NCBI GenBank assembly: GCA_050743865.1
Contig: JBOGGE010000008.1
Location: forward strand, 1-28,982
Origin: DAHUZJ01 sp050743865
Lineage (GTDB): Bacteria; Actinomycetota; Acidimicrobiia; Acidimicrobiales; RAAP-2
DNA: 28,982 nucleotides
Reading direction: 5' to 3'
Part shown: one piece after another, positions 7,619 to 14,810 of the stretch
How the letters are laid out: the number at the start of each line of letters is the position of its first letter
How positions within the stretch are numbered: position 1 is the stretch's first letter
Position numbers and translations under genes: made by a program
Notes under the pieces: generated by a model
The model's database searches: none
Told to the model about the DNA's origin: nothing
Seen by the model: only the letters and a program-made list of their open reading frames with translations

Positions 7619-8367
7619 CGCTGCTCCACGCCCTGGCGGCGGTAGGAGCCGGGATCGCCGCCGGGACCATCAACACCGTGGTGGGATCAGGGACGCTGAT
7701 CACCTTCCCCGTCCTCCTCGGCCTCGGCTACCCGCCGGTGGTGGCCAACGTGTCCAATACCGTTGGCCTGGTGCCCGGCGGGTGCAGCGGGGTGGCCGGC
7801 TACCGGCGGGAGCTGGCGACACAGGAGCACCGGGTGCTTTCCCTGGCGCTACCGGCGCTCGCCGGCGGTCTGGTCGGCGCGGCGCTGCTGCTCGAGCTGC
7901 CGCCGTCCGTGTTCAAGGACGCGGTCCCGGTGCTCATCTTGGGGGCGTGTGCGCTGGTGCTCCTCCAGCCCCTGGTGCGCAAGGCGATCGCCGGGCGCGG
8001 CGCGGAGCGCACGGGAAACGGCGGGTGGCTGCTGCGGCTCGGGACCTTCCTGGTGGGCACCTACGGCGGGTACTTCGGGGCGGCCCAGGGGGTGATCCTG
8101 ATGTCGATGTTGGGCATTGCCCTGCAGGAGACGACGCAGCGCCTCAACGCCCTGAAGAACGCCCTGGCGCTGGCGGGCAACTTGGCGGCGGCGTGCGTGT
8201 TCGCCGTGGTGGCGCCGGTCTCGTGGCCGGTGGCCGGCGTGCTGTGCGCCGGGACCCTGGTTGGTGGCGTCGTCGGCGCCCGGGTGGGGCGCCGGCTGTC
8301 CCCGCAGGTGCTGCGGGCTCTCATCGTCGTCATCGGGGTGATCGCGGCGATCCGCTTGCTCGTCTGA
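7615..8367 (+). CDS. TauE/SafE family membrane permease
   Basis: A 250-residue integral membrane protein with about seven or eight hydrophobic segments. It starts at GTG 7615, overlapping the phosphotransferase stop by 4 bases (GTGA), so it is translationally coupled. The two halves carry the duplicated TauE signatures: AGTINTVVGSGTLITFP with VANVSNTVGLVPGG in the first, and GGYFGAAQGVILM with TQRLNALKNALAL in the second. Family members move organosulfonates, sulfite or small organic anions across the cytoplasmic membrane. Coupling to the catabolic operon suggests export or uptake of an anionic intermediate or of sulfite released from the substrate (inference). It ends the plus-strand operon. 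Confidence 0.9.
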   Translation: MTLLHALAAVGAGIAAGTINTVVGSGTLITFPVLLGLGYPPVVANVSNTVGLVPGGCSGVAGYRRELATQEHRVLSLALPALAGGLVGAALLLELPPSVFKDAVPVLILGACALVLLQPLVRKAIAGRGAERTGNGGWLLRLGTFLVGTYGGYFGAAQGVILMSMLGIALQETTQRLNALKNALALAGNLAAACVFAVVAPVSWPVAGVLCAGTLVGGVVGARVGRRLSPQVLRALIVVIGVIAAIRLLV

Positions 8368-8388
8368 CTGGTCAGGGCTCCGGCTCCC

Positions 8389-8414
8389 GCTCCCGCTCCG
8401 GCTCCGGCGGGAGC
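8389..8414 (+). terminator. GC-rich inverted repeat after the TauE gene
   Basis: GCTCCCGC at 8389-8396 and GCGGGAGC at 8407-8414 form a perfect 8-bp stem with a 10-nt loop, 21 bases after the stop of the permease. There is no T-tract. The left arm is part of a short GCTCC(C/G) hexamer repeat run (8377-8406). It is well placed as the operon terminator. Confidence 0.4.
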
Positions 8415-8424
8415 GAGGCGAAAG

Positions 8425-8716
8425 ATGGCCCTCGACGTGTGCGCGGAGCGCGGCGCCCTGCTCATCGAGATGGCGACCATGCCCGACCACGTGCACCTTC
8501 TGGTCGGGATCGACCCACAATTCGGCGTTCATCGCCTGGTCAAGCTCATGAAGGGCCGGTCCTCCCGACTACTGCGCCAGGAGCTCCCCTCCCTCAGGAG
8601 CCGCCTGCCCACCTTGTGGACCAGCTCCTACGACCAGCTCCTACTTCGTGGCCATGGTCGGGGGCGCTCCACTTCAGGTCATCAAGCAGTACGTGGCCAA
8701 CCAGCGCAACGCGTGA
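8425..8716 (+). pseudogene. tnpA: IS200/IS605 TnpA (Y1 transposase), truncated and frameshifted
   Basis: The frame from 8425 reads MPDHVHLLVGIDPQFGVHRLVK and RSSRLLRQELP...LPTLWTSSY, unmistakably an HUH single-strand transposase with its HxH motif (DHVHL). The frame then shifts. Removing one copy of a 13-bp tandem duplication (8619-8644) restores SYFVAMVGGAPLQVIKQYV, including the catalytic-type tyrosine, down to TGA 8714-8716. The normal N-terminal strand (HIVF-type motif, about 45 residues) is missing and is not found in any frame of the 57 bases upstream. The element is therefore both 5'-truncated and frameshifted and cannot move itself. No TnpB lies beside it. Confidence 0.85.
8619..8644 (+). 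repeat. Perfect 13-bp tandem duplication disrupting TnpA
   Basis: GACCAGCTCCTAC occurs twice head to tail (8619-8631 and 8632-8644) with no mismatch. Thirteen is not a multiple of three, so the duplication shifts the transposase frame. The lack of divergence between copies suggests a recent replication-slippage event. Confidence 0.9.
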
Positions 8717-8730
8717 CCCGGGTCATCTTC

Positions 8731-8791
8731 GGCCCTACGGGCCGAGCCGGGCTCTGCCTCCCCACGGCGAAAGACGGGGGCTTCCCGCCCC
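8731..8791 (+). mobile_element. Likely right end of the IS200/IS605 remnant (hairpin cluster)
   Basis: Downstream of the TnpA remnant three short hairpins follow each other: GGCCC-TAC-GGGCC (8731-8743), GAGC-CGG-GCTC (8744-8754) and GGGGC-TTCCC-GCCCC (8777-8791). IS200/IS605 elements are bounded by imperfect subterminal hairpins instead of inverted terminal repeats, and a GGGGCTTCCCGCCCC-like structure is common beside their right ends. The exact cleavage site cannot be assigned. Confidence 0.4.
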
Positions 8792-8812
8792 GCACCCCGT
8801 TTGGGTGATCCC

Positions 8813-9616
8813 TCAATATCTCTGGTGCAACCTTCTACGGATGGCTGCGGCGACGGCCAATGCCAGAAGGGTGCCGGCGGCCAACGGCAACATCCGGCGG
8901 AGCAATGGAGCGCCGGCCACCTCGAGGAGGTTCACCGGTTCGGCAGCGCGCTGATCGATCTGCCGCGGCGCTCGCGTACCCTTTGCTGTCACCCGGTCCG
9001 CTGGCGGGGTGTGGTCACCGTTCGGCTTCGCCGTCCCACCGGCCGACGCAGGCCCGGCCGCCCCACCGGTCGACATGGCGGGGGCCTCGACCGCTGCCAC
9101 CGGCCCGTCGGTGGCCGGCGGAGGCGGTTCGACGGTCGGCCTCGGCTCGGGCACCGGTCCAGGAGCGGGTGCGGCCTCCAGCACCGTGCGCTCGAGGTTG
9201 TCGACGAATTGGCTCATCACCTTGCTTGATATGTCGGCCAGAACGCTGCGACCGAATTGCGCGACCTTGCCGGTAATTTGAAGCTCCGTCGCCACCGACA
9301 CCCTCGTTCCGTCTTCGTACGGCACCAGGGATGCCGTAATGGTGGCGTTGGCGTTGCCCTGGCCTCTCGTGTCCCGGCCCTCGGCCCGGAGCACGGCGCG
9401 GTGGGCCGTGCGGTCCTGCTCGAGGAACCTCGCCACGCCCTTGTACGACGCCGTGATGGGGCCAACCTTCACCTTGACGATCCCCCGGTACTCGTCGTCG
9501 GTCACTTCCTGAAGTTGGGCACCTGGCATGCAGGGCGCGATCCGCTCAAGGTCGGTCAGGACCGACCATGCGTCATCGATATCGAGGGCGACCTTGAATT
9601 CGTCCTGGAGCTCCAT
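8813..9616 (-). CDS. coxG: CoxG-like SRPBCC protein with C-terminal membrane anchor
   Basis: A 267-residue protein. Residues 1-150 are an SRPBCC/CoxG domain (MELQDEFKVALDIDDAWSVL, CMPGAQLQEV, ADISSKVMSQFVDNLE). Next comes a Pro/Ala-rich flexible linker of about 80 residues. The C-terminus has one hydrophobic helix (PLAAGTLLALAVAAAI) followed by RRRLHQRY, consistent with a cytoplasmic domain tethered to the membrane. In CO dehydrogenase systems CoxG helps attach the Mo-enzyme to the membrane or feed quinones (family knowledge). Here it lies 101 bases downstream of xdhC on the same strand, divergent from the structural genes. AAGGAG at 9623-9628, 6 nt upstream, supports ATG 9616. Its stop lies about 20 bases from the IS-end hairpins. 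Confidence 0.88.
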   Translation of the reverse strand: MELQDEFKVALDIDDAWSVLTDLERIAPCMPGAQLQEVTDDEYRGIVKVKVGPITASYKGVARFLEQDRTAHRAVLRAEGRDTRGQGNANATITASLVPYEDGTRVSVATELQITGKVAQFGRSVLADISSKVMSQFVDNLERTVLEAAPAPGPVPEPRPTVEPPPPATDGPVAAVEAPAMSTGGAAGPASAGGTAKPNGDHTPPADRVTAKGTRAPRQIDQRAAEPVNLLEVAGAPLLRRMLPLAAGTLLALAVAAAIRRRLHQRY

Positions 9617-9717
9617 GTCGGTCTCCTTGTGTGATCGGGCCGTCGACGCCCGCCGGGCCTGCGTGAGGCAGCGGGCCGACTGTAGCGCCCCTCATCGGTG
9701 CTGCCCTGCGCCGCCGG

Positions 9718-10881
9718 TCAGAGTGCGGCCGGTTGCGGCGAGCTCGTCGGATGGTGGACCGGCCCGGTGCGGTCCCGCAGCGACGGCGCCGGCCGCCCGG
9801 TGCGCATGGCGATGATCTCGGCACAGATCGCCACCGCCGTCTCCTCCGGGGTCCGAGCCCCGATGTCGAGCCCGATGGGTGCCATCACCCGGTCGAGCTC
9901 CGACTGGTCGATGTTCGACCGGCGGAGCCGTTCGAGCCGGTCCGAGTGGGTGCGCCGTGATCCCATCGCTCCCAGGTAGCCGACATTGGTGGCGAGCGCG
10001 GCGGTGATGGCCGGGACGTCGAATTTCGTGTCATGGGTCAGCACGCAGACCGCGTCCCGCGGCCCGAGGACGTCCCTGATCGAGGCAAGGTAGCGAGCCG
10101 GCTGGTCGGCCACGATCTCGTCTGCCAACGGGAACCGGGTTCGGGTGGCGAACGCCGGCCGAGCGTCGCACACCGTCACTCGGTAACCGAGCACCTTGGC
10201 CACCTTGACGAGGGCGGCGGTGAAGTCGACGGCGCCCAGTACGACCATGTGCGGTGGCGCCGCGAAGACCTCCAGGAAGACGCCGACCTCTCGCATCCGG
10301 GCCTCACCCCTCCGGCCGTAGTGCCGGGTCGCCGACAGGCCACCGGCGAGCGCGCCGAGGGCGTCGCGCCGCACCACCTCGTCGAGCTCGGCACCGCCGA
10401 GCGAACCTTGCATGGGTCCGTCGGCCGGGACGAGCAGGTCGGCACCCAGCACCGGCAGGGCCCCCATCGCATCGGTCCCGGCTGCGGTCACTGCCTCGGT
10501 CTCCACGACGGTCGCCAGTACCACTGGCCGTTCCGCTTCCAGTGCTTCACGAAGGGGGTCGTAGACCGAGGGCACCTCGGGCGTCACCAGCACGTGGATG
10601 GTGCCGCCGCAGGTGAGCCCGACCGAGAACGCCTCTTCGTCGGAGTACCCGAAGGTGCAGCGCCTCGGCGCTCCGGCGGCCAACGCCGCCAGTGACTCGG
10701 CGACCACCGCGCCCTCCACGCAGCCGCCGGAGACCGAGCCGGCGACCTCGCCGAGCTCGTTCACAGCCATCGTCGCTCCGGGATCCCTCGGTCCAGAGCC
10801 CTCCAGGCCGACCACCCGGGCGACCGCCACCCGGCGCCCGGCTCGGCGCCAGCGCTGGATGTCCGAGATCACCTCTTTCAC
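9718..10881 (-). CDS. xdhC: XdhC/CoxI-family molybdenum cofactor maturation protein
   Basis: A 387-residue maturation factor that binds molybdenum cofactor, promotes its sulfuration and delivers it to xanthine-dehydrogenase-type enzymes. The N-terminal XdhC/CoxI domain has GEVAGSVSGGCVEGAV with the conserved cysteine. The C-terminal Rossmann domain reads MVVLGAVDFTAALVKVAKVL, then VTVCDARPAFATRTRFP, VCVLTHDTKFDVPAI and YLGAMGSRRTHSDRL, all family hallmarks. The start is GTG 10881, set by a strong AGGAGGT 5 nt upstream; the frame stays open further upstream but without comparable signals. It is transcribed divergently from coxS with a 276-base intergenic region, so both transcripts could share control. 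Its C-terminal motifs also match the degraded stretch at 21345-21535. Confidence 0.92.
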   Translation of the reverse strand: MKEVISDIQRWRRAGRRVAVARVVGLEGSGPRDPGATMAVNELGEVAGSVSGGCVEGAVVAESLAALAAGAPRRCTFGYSDEEAFSVGLTCGGTIHVLVTPEVPSVYDPLREALEAERPVVLATVVETEAVTAAGTDAMGALPVLGADLLVPADGPMQGSLGGAELDEVVRRDALGALAGGLSATRHYGRRGEARMREVGVFLEVFAAPPHMVVLGAVDFTAALVKVAKVLGYRVTVCDARPAFATRTRFPLADEIVADQPARYLASIRDVLGPRDAVCVLTHDTKFDVPAITAALATNVGYLGAMGSRRTHSDRLERLRRSNIDQSELDRVMAPIGLDIGARTPEETAVAICAEIIAMRTGRPAPSLRDRTGPVHHPTSSPQPAAL

Positions 10882-10886
10882 GGTGC

Positions 10887-10893
10887 ACCTCCT
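10887..10893 (-). promoter_or_regulatory. Strong ribosome-binding site fixing the xdhC GTG start
   Basis: On the minus strand AGGAGGT lies 5 nt before GTG 10881. The reading frame is open far upstream, so this motif is what fixes the start. Confidence 0.75.
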
Positions 10894-11071
10894 GTGGCGT
10901 GACCGGTACCTGATCGATCCTGCCACGATTGGCTCAGCCACCACGCTGCAACCCATTGCCGTCATTCCAGCGGGGTGGCCGGCACCCGCCTCCGGCACCG
11001 GCACGGGCCCTCGCCGGAGTTGCTGGAAAGGCGCCGGGTCTGGGCGGTGCGAAGATGGCGGGAAGTAGCAC

Positions 11072-11104
11072 CAGGGCAGAGCGGCAGGGCAGAGTGCCAG
11101 GGCA
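11072..11104 (+). promoter_or_regulatory. Three CAGGGCA repeats at 13-bp period upstream of coxS
   Basis: CAGGGCA begins at 11072, 11085 and 11098, exactly 13 bp apart; the first two copies extend to CAGGGCAGAG. They lie 54-86 bases upstream of coxS in the coxS/xdhC divergent intergenic region (10882-11157), which holds no gene I can support. Such phased direct repeats can be regulator-binding sites. No clear -10/-35 pair was seen nearby. Confidence 0.35.
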
Positions 11105-11157
11105 TCGCCGGACCGACGGGCAGGCCCAGCAGGACGAGACGAGCAGGAGGAGAGCGC

Positions 11158-11631
11158 ATGCGAGTGTCCATGACGGTCAACGGGGCGCCCGAGGCTCACG
11201 ATGTGGCGACACGCACCCTTCTCGTGCACTACCTCCGGGAGGTGCTCGGGCTGACCGGCACCAACGTGGGCTGCGACACGACGTCGTGCGGTGCCTGCAC
11301 CGTGCTCCTGGACGGCGAATCGGTCAAGTCGTGCACGGTGCTGGCGGCGCAGGCGGACGGCTGCCAGGTCACCACCATCGAGGGCATGGCGGCAGCCGAC
11401 GGGACGCTCCACCCGATCCAGCAGGCCTTCCACCAGCACCACGGGCTCCAATGCGGGTACTGCACGCCGGGGATGGTCATGGCCGCCGCCTCCTTCATCG
11501 AAGAGCATCCCCGCCCGACCGAGGCCGACGTGCGCCGGGGGCTCGAAGGCAATCTCTGCCGGTGCACCGGCTACCACAACATCGTCCGGGCGGTCCTGGC
11601 CGCCGCCGGGTCCGAGGAGCCGGTCGCGTGA
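11158..11631 (+). CDS. coxS: Mo-hydroxylase small subunit, 2x[2Fe-2S] (CoxS-like)
   Basis: A 157-residue iron-sulfur subunit that passes electrons from the Mo centre to the FAD subunit. The plant-ferredoxin-type cluster ligands are Cys39, Cys44, Cys47 and Cys59 (CDTTSCGACTVLLDGESVKSC region). The helical-domain cluster ligands are Cys99, Cys102, Cys134 and Cys136 (CGYCTPGM and CRCTGY). All eight are present and the length is normal for the family. AGGAGG at 11145-11150, 7 nt away, supports ATG 11158. Its TGA overlaps the GTG of coxM (GTGA at 11628-11631), so the two are translationally coupled. It is the first gene of the plus-strand Mo-hydroxylase transcript. Confidence 0.95.
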   Translation: MRVSMTVNGAPEAHDVATRTLLVHYLREVLGLTGTNVGCDTTSCGACTVLLDGESVKSCTVLAAQADGCQVTTIEGMAAADGTLHPIQQAFHQHHGLQCGYCTPGMVMAAASFIEEHPRPTEADVRRGLEGNLCRCTGYHNIVRAVLAAAGSEEPVA

Positions 11632-12452
11632 TCCCGGCCCTGTTCGAGTACCGGCGCGCCGGATCGGTCGAGGAGGCGCTGTCCCTGCTCGCCCAGGATC
11701 CGGACACAACCAAGCTGCTGGCCGGTGGCCACTCACTGCTGCCGCTCATGAAGCTCCGTTTGGCCGCCCCGACGATGCTGGTGGATGTCGGCCGCCTGGG
11801 CGACCTGCGGTACGTGCGGGAGGAAGGGGACCAGGTGGTGATCGGGGCGTTGACCCGGCACCGGGACCTCGAGGCGTCCGAGGTGGCTCGGGCCCACGCT
11901 CCGCTGCTGGCCTACGTGGCCAGCCAGGTCGGCGACCCCCAGGTACGCCACCGTGGCACGATCGGTGGCTCCCTGGCCCACGGCGACCCGGCTTCGGACC
12001 TGCCAGCGGCGGTCTTGGCCCTGGGCGGCACGCTGGTGATCCAGGGTGCGACTGGGACGAGGGAGGTCCCGGCCGACAGCTTCTTCCGGGGGTTCCTGGA
12101 GACGGCCGTCGGGCCGGACGAGATGCTGACCGAGATCCGCGTGCCCAAGGTCGCCGGGGGTTGGGCGTTCCACAAGTTCAACCGCCGCGCCCAGGACTGG
12201 GCCATCGTCGCCGTGGCGGCGGTGGTCGGCAGCGCCCCCCGGGTGGCTCTGGTCAACATGGGGTCGACCCCCTTGCGGGCCCGGGCGGTGGAGGAGGCGC
12301 TGGCCGGCGGAGCGGATGCCGTCGCCGCCGCAGCGACTGCGGCCGAGGGTCTCGATCCGCCGAGCGATCTTCACGCCAGTGCCGGGTACCGCAGCCACCT
12401 GGCCACCGTGCTCGTGCGCCGGGCCCTGGAGGACGCGGCCGCACGTGCCTGA
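11628..12452 (+). CDS. coxM: Mo-hydroxylase FAD-binding medium subunit (CoxM-like)
   Basis: A 274-residue flavoprotein subunit of the heterotrimeric molybdenum hydroxylase. It carries the two FAD motifs of the family: AGGHSLLPLMK (about residues 32-42, contacting the pyrophosphate) and TIGGSLAHGDPASD (about 110-123). FHKFNRRAQDWAIVAVA follows, and the C-terminal CO_deh_flav_C-type domain contains NMGSTPLRARAVEEAL. It accepts electrons from the small subunit and passes them to a quinone or other acceptor. Start GTG 11628 overlaps the coxS stop, and the 3' end overlaps the coxD start by 8 bases. Completeness of the FAD motifs suggests it is functional. Confidence 0.95.
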   Translation: MIPALFEYRRAGSVEEALSLLAQDPDTTKLLAGGHSLLPLMKLRLAAPTMLVDVGRLGDLRYVREEGDQVVIGALTRHRDLEASEVARAHAPLLAYVASQVGDPQVRHRGTIGGSLAHGDPASDLPAAVLALGGTLVIQGATGTREVPADSFFRGFLETAVGPDEMLTEIRVPKVAGGWAFHKFNRRAQDWAIVAVAAVVGSAPRVALVNMGSTPLRARAVEEALAGGADAVAAAATAAEGLDPPSDLHASAGYRSHLATVLVRRALEDAAARA

Positions 12453-13392
12453 CCCGGCCCCCGGCACGGGGATGGACGAGGACGTCGCCGGTCCCGACGA
12501 GGTCCGTGCGGCGCTGGCCGCCCACGGGTACCTGGCCGACGAGGGCCTGGCGACGGTCGTCTTCCTCGCCCTCTCCCTCCACCGGCCGTTGCTGCTCGAG
12601 GGTGAGGCCGGCGTCGGCAAGACCGAGCTGGCGAAGGCCATTGCCCGCTGGCGAGGCGGCGAGCTCCTGCGAGTGCAGTGCTACGAAGGCATCGACGTCA
12701 CCCAAGCCGTCTACGAGTGGGACTACGCCCGCCAGCTGCTCCACCTCCGGGCGGCCGAGGCGAAGGCGGTCAGCGGTCAAGGCGCCGTACCATCCGATCT
12801 GGAGGACGAGCTGTACTCCGAGCGGTTCCTCGTTCGCCGTCCCCTCCTGGCCGCCGTGGACTCCCCGGTTGGCTCATCCCCGCCGGTGCTGCTGATCGAC
12901 GAGATCGACCGGGCTGACGACGAATTCGAAGCCTTTCTCCTCGAAGTCCTGTCCGACTACTCGGTGACGGTGCCCGAGCTCGGCACCTTCACTGCCCGGG
13001 TACCGCCCGTCGTCGTCGTCACCTCCAACAGGACCCGCGACGTCCACGACGCGTTGAAGCGCCGCTGCCTCTACCACTGGGTCGAGCACCCCGACTTCGA
13101 ACGGGAGGTGGCGATCGTGGCGCTCCGGGCTCCCCACGTCCCCGCCCTGCTCGGGCGCCAGGTGGCGGCGGCCGTCGAGAAGCTGCGGGGCATGGGTCTC
13201 TACAAGCCGCCGGGGGTGGCCGAGACGATCGACTGGGCCGAGGCGATCGCCGCGCTCGGGGCGCGAGTGCTGGACGAAGCGACGGTGGAACGGACCCTCG
13301 GGGCGGCCGTCAAGTACCGGGAGGACGCCCAGCGGGTGCGGGAGGAGGGCTTGGCCCAGCTGACCGCATCGGCCGTGGCCGGCGCCGGGTGA
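12445..13392 (+). CDS. coxD: MoxR-type AAA+ ATPase (CoxD-like)
   Basis: A 315-residue AAA+ chaperone ATPase. Walker A is GEAGVGKT at residues 53-60, Walker B is LLIDEID with Asp152 and Glu153, and a sensor-type VVVTSNRTRDVHDALKRRC follows. CoxD is known to act with the VWA protein CoxE in building the active-site metal cluster of CO dehydrogenase, and MoxR/VWA pairs act as chaperones more widely. I use GTG 12445, which overlaps coxM and has GGAGG 12 nt upstream; ATG 12472 in the same frame is an alternative. The 3' end overlaps coxE (GTGA). Presence of CoxD and CoxE beside a form II large subunit shows that this chaperone pair is not limited to true CO dehydrogenases. Confidence 0.92.
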   Translation: MPDPAPGTGMDEDVAGPDEVRAALAAHGYLADEGLATVVFLALSLHRPLLLEGEAGVGKTELAKAIARWRGGELLRVQCYEGIDVTQAVYEWDYARQLLHLRAAEAKAVSGQGAVPSDLEDELYSERFLVRRPLLAAVDSPVGSSPPVLLIDEIDRADDEFEAFLLEVLSDYSVTVPELGTFTARVPPVVVVTSNRTRDVHDALKRRCLYHWVEHPDFEREVAIVALRAPHVPALLGRQVAAAVEKLRGMGLYKPPGVAETIDWAEAIAALGARVLDEATVERTLGAAVKYREDAQRVREEGLAQLTASAVAGAG

Positions 13393-14699
13393 GCACCGCC
13401 ATCCCCGGCGACGAGGCCGGAGGCACCGCCCGGCTGGGGCGGCGAGTCCGGGAGCTCCCCGAGCGGCTGCCGGTCGGGTTCGCCCGGCTCCTGCGCCGGG
13501 CCGGGCTCGACGTTCCCGCTGACGCCGCGCTGCGCTATGGCGAGGCGCTGGCGGCGGTCGGGCTGTCCCGGCGGGGGCCGGTGTACTGGGCCGGGCGCGC
13601 CACCCTGGTGCACCAGCCGGAGGACGTGGCCATCTACGACGCCATGTTCACCGCCTTCTGGCTCGGCCGCCCGGCACCCGGACCCGTTGAGCCGACCGCT
13701 CAGGTCGCCACCATCGCCACCATCGCCAGCGTCGACCCAGCAGACGGACCCGACGGACCCGACGGCGGCACCGACCGACCCGACGGCCCGGACGACGACG
13801 GCACTGCCGATGACGGCGCGCCCTCGTCGGTCGTCCGGCTGCTCTACAGCCCAACCGAGGTGCTGCGTCACAAGGACTTCGCCGAGTGCACCCCGGACGA
13901 GCTGGCCGAGGCGCAACGACTGATGGCGGAGGGTCGCTGGAGTGGCGCCCGACGCCGCACTCGCCGCCGCCGTCCGGCATCGGGGCGAGGGGACTGGCCC
14001 GACCTGCGCCGCACCGTGCGCCAGGCCCTCCGCACGGGCGGCGAGCCCGTTCGGCGGCGATGGCTCGAGCCCGGTGACCGGCCCCGGCGGGTGGTCTTCC
14101 TGTGCGACGTGAGCGGCTCCATGGCGCCCTACGCCAGAGCGTTGGTGCGCTTCATGCATGCGGCGGTGGCCGGACGCCGCTCCATGGAGGCCTTCACCAT
14201 AGGCACCCGGCTCACCCGGGTGACCCGTGCGCTGTCCCAGCGCGATCCCGATGCTGCCCTGGCCGCCGCCGCCGGCGCCATACCCGACTGGTCCGGCGGG
14301 ACGCGGCTGGGAGAGGCGCTGGCCGAGTTCAACGACCACTGGGGGATTCGGGGGCTGGCCCGCGGGGCGGACGTGGTCGTGCTCTCCGACGGGTGGGACC
14401 GGGGCGACCCGGCCGTGCTCGGTGCCGAGATGGCGCGCCTGGCGCGGGTGGCCCACCGGATCGTGTGGGTCAACCCACTCAAGGCCACGCCGGGCTACGC
14501 CCCCCTGGTTCGGGGGATGGCCGCCGCCCTGCCGCACGTCGACCATTTCGTGGAGGGCCATTCGCTGGCGTCGCTGGAAGCGCTGGCGCGGGTGCTCGGT
14601 GACTTCGCCCGGACAGGCCGCGCCAGGGGCGGCGGGGGACGTCGGCGCCCCCGTCCCGGGGGCGGTGCCGCGATTGACAGACTGACTCGCTGTTCTTAG
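13389..14699 (+). CDS. coxE: VWA-domain maturation protein (CoxE-like)
   Basis: A 436-residue protein with a C-terminal von Willebrand factor A domain. The MIDAS metal site is intact: Asp240, Ser242 and Ser244 in CDVSGSM, then Thr in GGTRLGEAL and Asp in LSDGWDRGD. The N-terminal half is the CoxE-specific helical region (LPVGFARLLRRAGLDVP). Residues about 105-145 form a low-complexity Pro/Asp/Gly/Thr-rich insertion (DGPDGPDGGTDRPDGP) splitting the two halves. CoxE partners the AAA+ ATPase CoxD. Its start GTG 13389 overlaps the coxD stop by 4 bases. The C-terminal tail is Arg/Gly-rich. A candidate promoter for coxL overlaps its last 26 bases. Confidence 0.9.
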   Translation: MSTAIPGDEAGGTARLGRRVRELPERLPVGFARLLRRAGLDVPADAALRYGEALAAVGLSRRGPVYWAGRATLVHQPEDVAIYDAMFTAFWLGRPAPGPVEPTAQVATIATIASVDPADGPDGPDGGTDRPDGPDDDGTADDGAPSSVVRLLYSPTEVLRHKDFAECTPDELAEAQRLMAEGRWSGARRRTRRRRPASGRGDWPDLRRTVRQALRTGGEPVRRRWLEPGDRPRRVVFLCDVSGSMAPYARALVRFMHAAVAGRRSMEAFTIGTRLTRVTRALSQRDPDAALAAAAGAIPDWSGGTRLGEALAEFNDHWGIRGLARGADVVVLSDGWDRGDPAVLGAEMARLARVAHRIVWVNPLKATPGYAPLVRGMAAALPHVDHFVEGHSLASLEALARVLGDFARTGRARGGGGRRRPRPGGGAAIDRLTRCS

Positions 14700-14702
14700 C
14701 GT
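14674..14702 (+). promoter_or_regulatory. Candidate promoter for coxL inside the coxE 3' end
   Basis: A perfect TTGACA (14674-14679) is followed after exactly 17 bp by TAGCGT (14697-14702), a TANNNT actinobacterial -10. The pair overlaps the coxE stop codon and lies about 110 bases before the coxL start, at the only real gap in the coxSMDEL series. This fits separate transcription of the large subunit. Confidence 0.4.
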
Positions 14703-14717
14703 GACCGAGATGGCACT

Positions 14718-14729
14718 CTACCGTGGTAG
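14718..14729 (+). promoter_or_regulatory. Palindrome CTACC-GT-GGTAG before coxL (possible operator)
   Basis: Perfect 5-bp inverted repeat with a 2-bp centre, 15 bp downstream of the candidate -10 box. It would overlap or follow the transcription start, a usual place for a repressor site. The palindrome is short, so chance is possible. Confidence 0.3.
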
Positions 14730-14810
14730 CGAATGTTGATCTCGACGGATCCGTCGGCCGTGCCCGGCGGGGTGCCCGTCGATCGTGCGCCGGAGCGGGA
14801 GGGCTGAGCG

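Noticed and set aside
8377..8406. GCTCC(C/G) hexamer run as a separate microsatellite of interest
   Set aside because: It is short and imperfect and partly explained by the terminator-like inverted repeat.
7236..8954. Long plus-strand frame across the phosphotransferase end, TauE gene and IS remnant
   Set aside because: It is out of frame with well-supported genes and composition-driven; no recognisable domain.
10922..10933. GCCA-CGAT-TGGC palindrome upstream of xdhC as operator
   Set aside because: Only 4-bp arms and no nearby promoter signal; too likely by chance.
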